Source: Bacillota bacterium (GTDB lineage Bacteria; Bacillota; Bacilli; Paenibacillales; NBRC-103111). From it: a stretch of 7,063 bases of DNA. The notes beneath the pieces are model-generated. The model did no database searches. It saw only the letters and a program-made list of their open reading frames with translations, and had not been told where the DNA came from. The stretch spans positions 1 through 7,063 of the forward strand of contig JAEWAA010000023.1 of NCBI GenBank assembly GCA_023391955.1, read 5' to 3'. Shown in pieces: positions 1 through 5,266 of this stretch. Made by a program: the position numbers and the translations under genes. Position 1 is the first letter of the stretch, and every line of letters starts with the position of its first letter.

Positions 1-1200
1 AAAATCGCCGGGGTGGCCAATCTGCGTGAATTTGAGGACAAGGCTGCCGGCCTGCTTACTCCCAGTCTGATCAGCCTGTTGGCTGTGATGATGGTGGCGG
101 GACTGCTGTCCTGGCCGTTGACCCAAGCCATTATCCGGCCGATCCGCAGGCTTCAAGCCGCCATGCTGGAATTCCGGCAGGGCAATCTGTCCGTACGCTC
201 CGGCATCCGGAAGCGCAATGAAATCGGGCAGCTGGCCGATGGTTTCGACGAGATGGCCGGGCAAATGGGGACATTGATGGAGCATATCCGGCAGACCAGC
301 AGCCAGCTGGCGGATTCCTCCCATATTCTCAAGCTCAGCGCTGCGGAAAATACGGCGTCTTCTTCCGAGGTGGCGGTGACCATGCAGGAGATGGCCTCGG
401 GGGCAGGCGACCAGGCGGAAATTGTGGAGCATAATGCCGTTGTGGTCCAGGAGATAGCCCGGCATATTGATTCAGTTGAACAGGAAACGGGCTCCATGCA
501 CGGCCTGACCCAATCCATGATGGAAGTGGCCGCGGTAAACGGAGAACGGCTGGAGCAGCTGTCCGTTCAAACCCGCAATACGGTGGAGGCTGCGGCTTCG
601 GTTAAGGATGCCATGTATTCTCTGGGGGAATCCTCCCGGCAAGTCGGTGAATTTGTATCCGTGATCGCCGGTATTACCGCCCAAACCAATATCCTCTCCC
701 TGAATGCGGCCATTGAGGCGGCCAGAGCCGGGGAGCAGGGCCGGGGCTTCGGAGTGGTGGCGGCAGAAATCCGCAAGCTGGCCGCTCACTCGGAGGAAGC
801 CTTGGCTTCCATCTCGGAGCTGGTGGAGCGTATGGGACGCAATACCCGCGAAGCCGTGCAGATGACGGAGAAGGCCGGCGAATCCATGTCCAAGCAGGCC
901 GTTGTCGTCCGGGAAACCCGCTCCGGGTTCGTCTCCATTCAGGAGACGGTTCAAGCTAACCTGGAGGGAATTGCCCGGGTAATAGCCGCGGTGGGAGCCC
1001 TGACTGCGGAGAAGGATAAGATCAGCGCCAACACCTCCGAGTTGCAAGCCATCTGCCAGGCTACCGCGGCCGGCACGGAGGAGGTCTCCGCTTCGGTTCA
1101 GGAGCAAACCGCCTCCATGGAGCAGCTGAATCATCTGGCCCGGCAGCTGGAGGATGTGGCTCAAACCTTGTCCCAGGAAATCAGCAAATTCAAATCATAG
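1..1200 (+). CDS. Methyl-accepting chemotaxis protein, C-terminal part (5' end outside window)
   Basis: This is the cytoplasmic part and last membrane helix of a chemoreceptor, which passes ligand signals to CheA/CheW and is adapted by methylation. The frame is open from base 1 and gives 399 residues before TAG. In window numbering, a membrane helix spans about residues 21-45, followed by a HAMP domain (about 46-96, starting RPIRRL and containing NEIGQLADGF) and the long signalling coiled coil (about 97-399). The conserved hairpin tip lies at residues 222-260, with QTNILSLNAAIEAARAGEQG and then RGFGVVAAEIRKLA, very close to the family consensus. The first residues (KIAGVANLREF) look like the end of an extracellular Cache-type sensor, so a GTG at base 13 is almost certainly not the true start. 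There is no C-terminal CheR-tethering pentapeptide; the protein ends EISKFKS. The ligand is unknown because the sensor is missing. A terminator separates it from the importer, so any functional link is unproven. Confidence 0.96.
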   Translation, partial: KIAGVANLREFEDKAAGLLTPSLISLLAVMMVAGLLSWPLTQAIIRPIRRLQAAMLEFRQGNLSVRSGIRKRNEIGQLADGFDEMAGQMGTLMEHIRQTSSQLADSSHILKLSAAENTASSSEVAVTMQEMASGAGDQAEIVEHNAVVVQEIARHIDSVEQETGSMHGLTQSMMEVAAVNGERLEQLSVQTRNTVEAAASVKDAMYSLGESSRQVGEFVSVIAGITAQTNILSLNAAIEAARAGEQGRGFGVVAAEIRKLAAHSEEALASISELVERMGRNTREAVQMTEKAGESMSKQAVVVRETRSGFVSIQETVQANLEGIARVIAAVGALTAEKDKISANTSELQAICQATAAGTEEVSASVQEQTASMEQLNHLARQLEDVAQTLSQEISKFKS

Positions 1201-1204
1201 ACAA

Positions 1205-1233
1205 CCCGGTTTCTCCGAAGGAGGGGAGCCGGG
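1205..1233 (+). other. Stem-loop just after the chemoreceptor stop codon
   Basis: CCCGG (1205-1209) pairs with CCGGG (1229-1233), enclosing an inner hairpin of CTCC (1213-1216), loop GAA, and GGAG (1220-1223). No T-run follows, so it is not an intrinsic terminator by itself. It may protect the mRNA 3' end or assist the terminator 14 bases downstream. I could not match it to a known riboswitch or sRNA pattern. Confidence 0.4.
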
Positions 1234-1246
1234 AAACAGTCCGGAA

Positions 1247-1272
1247 GGCAACGCGGCAGCGTTGTCTTTTTT
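1247..1272 (+). terminator. Rho-independent terminator of the chemoreceptor gene
   Basis: GGCAACGC (1247-1254) and GCGTTGTC (1259-1266) form an 8-base-pair stem with one G-U pair and a four-base loop (GGCA), followed at once by six T (1267-1272). It lies 47 bases after the chemoreceptor stop codon and should isolate that gene from the importer genes downstream. Confidence 0.85.
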
Positions 1273-1534
1273 GTATGGCGCCAAAAGCCTTGATTCTCGT
1301 GACAATCCACCCGGAATACCCTCATCAAACAATGACAAAGCGCAGGTTTCGAAATGAATATCCTTGCGGCGCAAGGCTTTGCGGCTGCTGCGGCTGGAGG
1401 ACAGGCGGGAATGTCGTGCAGGAATGACTATGGACGGCAATGGATAGCGGGGGCTAAGATGCAGATGTAGCGAGGAGAGACGCTGGACCATACACAAAGA
1501 CTGCGAACGTGACACAAAAAAAGGAGAGACTGAT
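1273..1534 (+). other. Gene-free upstream region of the importer genes
   Basis: These 262 bases between the terminator and the first permease hold no convincing gene. A promoter for the importer is expected here, but I see no pair of -35 and -10 boxes that I would defend. Visible structure: a hairpin of CCTTGC (1362-1367), loop GGC, GCAAGG (1371-1376), without a T-run, and an 8-base palindrome TTTCGAAA (1347-1354). No CcpA-type cre site with an intact CG core was found by eye. The region ends in a strong ribosome binding site, AAGGAG (1521-1526), eight bases before the permease start codon. Confidence 0.5.
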
Positions 1535-2491
1535 ATGAGCAATGAAGCTGTTGTGCCTCATGTGCCTGCCTTGGGCAAGGTACACCGCCGGCAGAAAATG
1601 AAACGGATCGTCCGTAACCGCTGGCTCTATTTTATGATGCTGCCCGGAATTCTGTATTTTCTGATTTTCAAATATGCCCCCATGTACGGGGTGCTGCTGG
1701 CCTTTAAAAACTATCAGCCGTTCCTGGGTTTCATTGATAGCCAATGGGTGGGCATGAAGCATTTCAGCCGGTTCTTCGGCGACCCGCTGTTCTGGCAATT
1801 GCTGAAGAACACGATGATTCTGGCGCTGTACAACATCGCCTTTTTCTTCCCGCTTCCCATCGTTATTGCGCTGCTTTTGAATGAGCTCCGGATGGAAGGG
1901 TACAAGCGGATTGTGCAAACCATGATTTATGTGCCTCACTTTATGTCCTGGGTGGTTATCGTATCCATCGCCTACCTGTTCTTTACGACCGAAGGCGGCT
2001 TGGTCAATGAGGCCATTGCTTCCATGGGCGGCGAAAAGATCCAGTTCCTGATGGCGCCCGAGTGGTTCCGCGGTTTTATCACAGGTGAGGTCATCTGGAA
2101 GGAGACAGGCTGGGGCACGATTATATTCCTGGCCGCGCTTGCCGGTGTGGACACGCAATTGTACGAAGCCGCCAGAATGGACGGCGCCAACCGATTCCGC
2201 CAGCTGTGGCATATTACCCTGCCGGCCATTAAACCCACCATTATCATCCTTCTGATTCTGCGGCTGGGCAACTTCCTGGACACCGGCTTCGAGCAAATCT
2301 TCCTGATGCTCAACTCCATCAACCGCGGGGTTGGCGAGGTGTTCGACACCTATGTATACAGCATCGGGATTTCCCAGGGGCAGTACAGCTACAGCACCGC
2401 TGTAGGGCTGTTCAAATCCTTGGTTGGTCTGGTTCTGGTTTTCGCCTCTAATGCATTGGCCAAGCGCTTCGGCGAAGAGGGAATCCTGTAA
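1535..2491 (+). CDS. Carbohydrate ABC transporter permease, LplB/YteP type
   Basis: This is one of the two membrane subunits that form the channel of a carbohydrate importer. It has 318 residues, the usual length for LplB-type permeases. About six membrane helices can be placed, near residues 31-57, 92-117, 127-150, 180-203, 235-255 and 289-313. The cytoplasmic EAA loop that docks on the ATPase is clear at residues 210-234, beginning YEAARMDGANRF and ending with the ITLP and KP residues. The N-terminal part, with MMLPGILYFLIFKYAPMYG and then AFKNYQPF, is typical of the subfamily that works with YtcP-like partners and large lipoprotein binding proteins. ATG 1535 is chosen because AAGGAG lies eight bases upstream. 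The next gene, the partner permease, starts 59 bases after the stop. Family assignment is firm; the substrate (in relatives, pectin-derived or other complex oligosaccharides) is not shown. Confidence 0.95.
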   Translation: MSNEAVVPHVPALGKVHRRQKMKRIVRNRWLYFMMLPGILYFLIFKYAPMYGVLLAFKNYQPFLGFIDSQWVGMKHFSRFFGDPLFWQLLKNTMILALYNIAFFFPLPIVIALLLNELRMEGYKRIVQTMIYVPHFMSWVVIVSIAYLFFTTEGGLVNEAIASMGGEKIQFLMAPEWFRGFITGEVIWKETGWGTIIFLAALAGVDTQLYEAARMDGANRFRQLWHITLPAIKPTIIILLILRLGNFLDTGFEQIFLMLNSINRGVGEVFDTYVYSIGISQGQYSYSTAVGLFKSLVGLVLVFASNALAKRFGEEGIL

Positions 2492-2550
2492 GTACCCCAA
2501 AAGTGAAGTGATGTTACGAAGAGAATGACGAACAAGAAGGAGAGAGCCTT

Positions 2551-3432
2551 ATGGTTCAGGATAAATCAATCGGCAACAAAATTTTCGATACGGCCAATGT
2601 GATCGTCTTAGGTATTTTTGCACTGGTCACGGTTATTCCGTTTCTCTATGTGATAGCGGGCTCCTTTGCAACGCAGCATGAGCTCTTGGAAAGAGGCTTT
2701 ATCCTCTTCCCCACGGAGTTTTCCCTAAGCGCCTATGAGTTTATTTTCTCCACCAGCACCCTGGTGAGAAGCTTGCTGGTCACCATCTTTATTACGGTGG
2801 TGGGTACCCTCATCAACCTGATCTTCACCTGTCTGATGGCTTATCCCATGGCCAGAAGAGATTTGGACTTCCGCAAGCCCATCCAGCTGATGGTGATCTT
2901 CACCATGCTGTTCAGCGGCGGTATGATCCCTACCTTCCTGGTGGTGAAGAATCTTCATATGATCGATACCTATTGGGCCCTGCTTCTGCCCGGTGCCATC
3001 AGCGCCTTCAACCTGATTATCATCCGCAGCTTCTTCCAGCAGCTTCCGGATGGATTGGAGGAATCGGCGAAAATTGACGGCGCCAGCGATCCCGGCATTC
3101 TGCTCAAGATCGTGCTTCCTTTGTCCATGCCGGTATTGGCCACCTTCTCCCTGTTTTATGCGGTAGGACACTGGAATACCTTCTTCAGCGCCGTTCTGTA
3201 CATCAATGATTCCACTAAGTGGCCAATCCAGGTGCTGCTGCGCCAGATCGTTATCCTGTCCCAAGGCGGCAGCCTGGGGGACACCACGGCCTTCGAGCAG
3301 GATTTTGTCCCGCCTGACCAAGCCGTAAAAATGGCGGTTATCGTCATCTCCACCATCCCGATTCTGGTTGTTTATCCGTTTTTGCAGAAGCATTTTGCCA
3401 AAGGGGTATTGTTGGGGTCCGTGAAGGGTTAG
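2551..3432 (+). CDS. Carbohydrate ABC transporter permease, YtcP type
   Basis: This is the second membrane subunit of the importer and pairs with the permease just upstream. It has 293 residues, normal for YtcP-like permeases. Helices lie near residues 12-38, 70-100, 110-130, 140-160, 195-215 and 261-283. The EAA loop is at residues 169-194, beginning LEESAKIDGAS and ending IVLPLSMP. Hallmarks of the subfamily are FSGGMIPTFLVVK, the GHWNTFF segment and the C-terminus GVLLGSVKG, which is complete. AAGGAGAG (2537-2544) lies six bases before ATG 2551. The stop codon TAG straddles the left edge of a MITE-like insertion: its T and A are the flanking TA and its G is the first base of the element. 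The original stop was probably TAA, and the protein is unaffected. Confidence 0.95.
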   Translation: MVQDKSIGNKIFDTANVIVLGIFALVTVIPFLYVIAGSFATQHELLERGFILFPTEFSLSAYEFIFSTSTLVRSLLVTIFITVVGTLINLIFTCLMAYPMARRDLDFRKPIQLMVIFTMLFSGGMIPTFLVVKNLHMIDTYWALLLPGAISAFNLIIIRSFFQQLPDGLEESAKIDGASDPGILLKIVLPLSMPVLATFSLFYAVGHWNTFFSAVLYINDSTKWPIQVLLRQIVILSQGGSLGDTTAFEQDFVPPDQAVKMAVIVISTIPILVVYPFLQKHFAKGVLLGSVKG

Positions 3433-3447
3433 GGCGTGTCTGAAAAC
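3432..3447 (+). repeat. Left terminal inverted repeat of the MITE-like element
   Basis: GGGCGTGTCTGAAAAC. It differs from the reverse complement of the right end at positions 4 and 7 only. Its first G is the last base of the permease stop codon. Confidence 0.78.
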
Positions 3448-3577
3448 CCGCTTGAGGGCATCTTTTACCGCCTTTTCGCCCCTTGCTTCGTTACTTCCCC
3501 TTGACGTACCCCCCGGTACGCCTGCGGGCAAGTGCCTTGCCTGGAACGAAAAATCGCCCAAATCTGCTCCCCTCGGA

Positions 3578-3593
3578 GTTTTCAGATACACCC
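3578..3593 (-). repeat. Right terminal inverted repeat of the MITE-like element
   Basis: GTTTTCAGATACACCC on the + strand, which is GGGTGTATCTGAAAAC on the - strand. The TA that follows (3594-3595) matches the TA before the left repeat. Confidence 0.78.
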
Positions 3594-3597
3594 TAAA

Positions 3598-3627
3598 TTA
3601 CCCGTAACGGCGCCAATTGTATATACT
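3598..3627 (+). promoter_or_regulatory. Possible promoter of the binding-protein gene
   Basis: TATACT (3622-3627) matches the sigma-A -10 consensus at five of six positions. The best -35 candidate, TTACCC (3598-3603), is weak and 18 bases away. The site begins three bases outside the right flank of the mobile element, in an AT-rich stretch about 42 bases before ATG 3670. If used, it would let the binding-protein gene be transcribed independently of the permeases despite the insertion. Confidence 0.35.
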
Positions 3628-3669
3628 AATTTCATTATCTGTACACAATAAAAGGGAGGATCACATTTT

Positions 3670-5217
3670 ATGACTACCACTAGCAAAAAGGCATGGATCA
3701 AATCCGCAGCCTTGGCAAGCGCCATGGCGATTGCCGCCGGCACACTGGCAGGCTGCGGCGGAGACAGCAAGGACAACGCGGCTTCACCTTCCGCAAGCTC
3801 GCCGGCTGGGTCTGCCACTCAAGCCAGCACTGCACCCAAGGCTCCGTTCAAAATGTCTCTGATGCTGACCAGCTACAATCCTGAGTTCCTCGATACCAAC
3901 GGAGAAATCTTCAAGAAGCTGGAGGAGCGCACCAATACCAAGCTGACTCTGACCTGGATTCCTTCCTCCACATATTCGGACAAGCTGAGCGCCACTGTAG
4001 CCTCTGGTGAGCTTCCCAGCGCTGTACTGGTGCTGAACCAAAAGCTGCCGTACATCGTGAATGCCGTCCGCTCCGGCATGTTCTGGGAAGTAGGCCCGTA
4101 TCTGAAGGATTATCCGAACCTGAGCCGGATGAACAAGATCGCCTTGGACGCGGTTTCCATCGACGGCAAGGTGTACGGCCTGTACCGCGAACGGGATCTG
4201 GCCCGGGACGGCGTCATGCTGCGCAAGGACTGGCTGGACAATGTAGGCATGCCGGTACCGAAGACGCTCGATGATTTTTACAACGTTCTGAAAGCGTTTG
4301 TGAACAAGGACCCGGACAAAAATGGCAAAGCCGACACCATTGGCATGGCCGAATCACAGGTTTCCGGCAGCTGGCGCTCCATGCTGGTATGGCACGGCGG
4401 CCCGGCGGATTGGGAGATCAAGGACGGCAAAGCCAGCCCGGCCCATCAGTCTCCTGCATACAAGGAAACCATGAAATTCTATAAGAAGCTGTACAGCGAA
4501 AAGCTGATCAATCTGGACTTCGCGGTGGTGAAGGACGGCAAGCAGCTGATCAACGGCAACAAAGCCGGCGCATGGGTAGCCAATCTTAACGACGGCCAAG
4601 GCATTGAGGAAGCCGTGAAGAAGGTTGTTCCGACTGGCGCTATCACCATGACCAACACCCTGGAGGGTCCTCAAGGCGCGAAGGCTGCCGGCGGCTCCGG
4701 CTCCTACGGACTGTTCATGATTCCCAAAACCAGTGTCAAAACCGAAGCGGATCTGAAGTCCGTCCTGAACTTCTTCGACAAGCTGTGTGACGAAGACATT
4801 CAAAACATGCTGGTGAACGGTCTGGAAGGCCGCCAGTACAAGATTGAAAACGGCCAATATGTGAAGACCACCGACTCCAAGATGCTGGTGGAATACGGCA
4901 TGGGTGATTCCTCCCAGCTGGCTGTTCTCCGCGATAAGGTAAAGGGCTACGGCGGTCCGCTGTACCAGCTGCGCGATGAGCTGTACAAGAAGAATGCCTC
5001 CATTGCGGTTGCCAACCCGCTGCAATCTTACGTATCCGATACCTACAGCGAAAAAGGCTCCGAGCTGGACAAGATCATCGAGGACGCACGCATCAAGTTT
5101 ATCATGGGTGAAATTGATGAAGCCGGCTTCGATGCGGCAGTAGCCAAGTGGAAGAAGGACGGCGGCGACAAGATCATTGAGGAGTATACCACCGCTTACA
5201 ACAAAACCAAGAAATAA
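3670..5217 (+). CDS. Lipoprotein carbohydrate-binding protein of the ABC importer (LipO/YtcQ type)
   Basis: This extracellular, lipid-anchored receptor delivers its ligand to the two permeases upstream. It has 515 residues, the usual size for the large LipO/YtcQ group of family 1 solute-binding proteins. The signal peptide has a charged start (KKAWIK) and a hydrophobic stretch to a lipobox LAGC, with Cys29 as the expected lipidation and cleavage site. A Ser/Ala/Thr-rich linker (about 33-57) then leads to the mature domain. The subfamily signature RKDWLDNVGMPVP is at residues 185-197. An EF-hand-like loop, DPDKNGKADTIG (214-225), has acidic or oxygen ligands at 214, 216, 218 and 222 and resembles the calcium site known in alginate-binding proteins of this fold. 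The start is supported by GGGAGG (3654-3659), ten bases upstream. A mobile element lies 74 bases before the gene, so co-transcription with the permeases may be altered. The ligand is unknown. Confidence 0.95.
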   Translation: MTTTSKKAWIKSAALASAMAIAAGTLAGCGGDSKDNAASPSASSPAGSATQASTAPKAPFKMSLMLTSYNPEFLDTNGEIFKKLEERTNTKLTLTWIPSSTYSDKLSATVASGELPSAVLVLNQKLPYIVNAVRSGMFWEVGPYLKDYPNLSRMNKIALDAVSIDGKVYGLYRERDLARDGVMLRKDWLDNVGMPVPKTLDDFYNVLKAFVNKDPDKNGKADTIGMAESQVSGSWRSMLVWHGGPADWEIKDGKASPAHQSPAYKETMKFYKKLYSEKLINLDFAVVKDGKQLINGNKAGAWVANLNDGQGIEEAVKKVVPTGAITMTNTLEGPQGAKAAGGSGSYGLFMIPKTSVKTEADLKSVLNFFDKLCDEDIQNMLVNGLEGRQYKIENGQYVKTTDSKMLVEYGMGDSSQLAVLRDKVKGYGGPLYQLRDELYKKNASIAVANPLQSYVSDTYSEKGSELDKIIEDARIKFIMGEIDEAGFDAAVAKWKKDGGDKIIEEYTTAYNKTKK

Positions 5218-5220
5218 TCA

Positions 5221-5229
5221 TGATATAAT
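5221..5229 (+). promoter_or_regulatory. Extended -10 promoter of the regulator gene
   Basis: TGATATAAT combines a TG motif (5221-5222) with a perfect TATAAT (5224-5229), starting three bases after the binding-protein stop codon. No good -35 box lies 16-18 bases upstream, as is often tolerated by extended -10 promoters. Transcription would begin near 5236, about 30 bases before the regulator start codon. It would give the regulator a basal supply independent of the importer transcript. Confidence 0.6.
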
Positions 5230-5233
5230 GGAA

Positions 5234-5257
5234 GGCACCAAATAACGTGCCGGGGGT
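5234..5257 (+). promoter_or_regulatory. Small hairpin and weak ribosome binding site before the regulator
   Basis: GGCAC (5234-5238) and GTGCC (5247-5251) form a five-pair stem around eight bases, directly adjoining GGGGGT (5252-5257), an imperfect Shine-Dalgarno sequence nine bases before ATG 5267. The importer genes have much better sites (AAGGAG), so the regulator is probably translated at a lower rate. The ATG is also fixed by an in-frame TAA at 5243-5245 with no other start codon between. Confidence 0.45.
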
Positions 5258-5266
5258 AGTGATAGC

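Larger units (their letters stand above)
3432..3593. mobile_element. MITE-like foldback element with TA flanks, 162 bases
   Basis: The element has terminal inverted repeats GGGCGTGTCTGAAAAC (3432-3447) and GTTTTCAGATACACCC (3578-3593), which match at 14 of 16 positions. TA lies directly outside both ends (3430-3431 and 3594-3595), as expected for a target duplication. The inside is also an imperfect palindrome: TTCGTT (3487-3492) faces AACGAA (3545-3550), CTTG (3500-3503) faces CAAG (3529-3532), and CGTACC (3505-3510) faces GGTACG (3515-3520) around a CCCC loop. It has no coding capacity, so it would need a transposase in trans. TA duplication and short size fit MITEs mobilised by IS630- or IS5/IS427-like elements, but I cannot assign the parent. 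TA is self-complementary, so the exact ends could shift by two or three bases. No T-run follows the folds, so it does not look like a classical terminator. Confidence 0.78.

Noticed and set aside
13..15. GTG at base 13 as the start of the chemoreceptor
   Set aside because: The frame is open to base 1 and the product would lack the sensor and first membrane helix; the gene is simply cut by the window edge.
472..1164. Long open frame on the - strand (230 codons) within the chemoreceptor gene
   Set aside because: It is antisense to an unmistakable chemoreceptor coding region, its translation resembles no known protein, and such frames are common opposite GC-rich genes.
1291..1304. TGATTCTCGTGACA as a CcpA-type cre operator
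   Set aside because: The outer bases fit, but the central CG is displaced by one base and a conserved A is missing, so the core of the site is not intact.
1290..1333. Possible promoter with TTGATT (1290-1295) or GTGACA (1299-1304) as the -35 box
   Set aside because: No acceptable -10 box occurs at 16-18 bases from either; the nearest AT-rich candidates need spacers of 21 or more.
1154..1357. Small + strand open frame of 67 codons overlapping the chemoreceptor end and its terminator
   Set aside because: It runs through the terminator hairpin and has no ribosome binding site or recognisable product.
1454..2500. Open frame of 348 codons on the - strand across the first permease
   Set aside because: The + strand encodes a complete permease with an EAA loop and a good ribosome binding site; the antisense product is rich in His and Gln with no recognisable domain.
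3505..3520. CGTACC/GGTACG hairpin as an intrinsic terminator after permease 2
   Set aside because: No T-run follows; the hairpin is better explained as the centre of the MITE-like foldback element.
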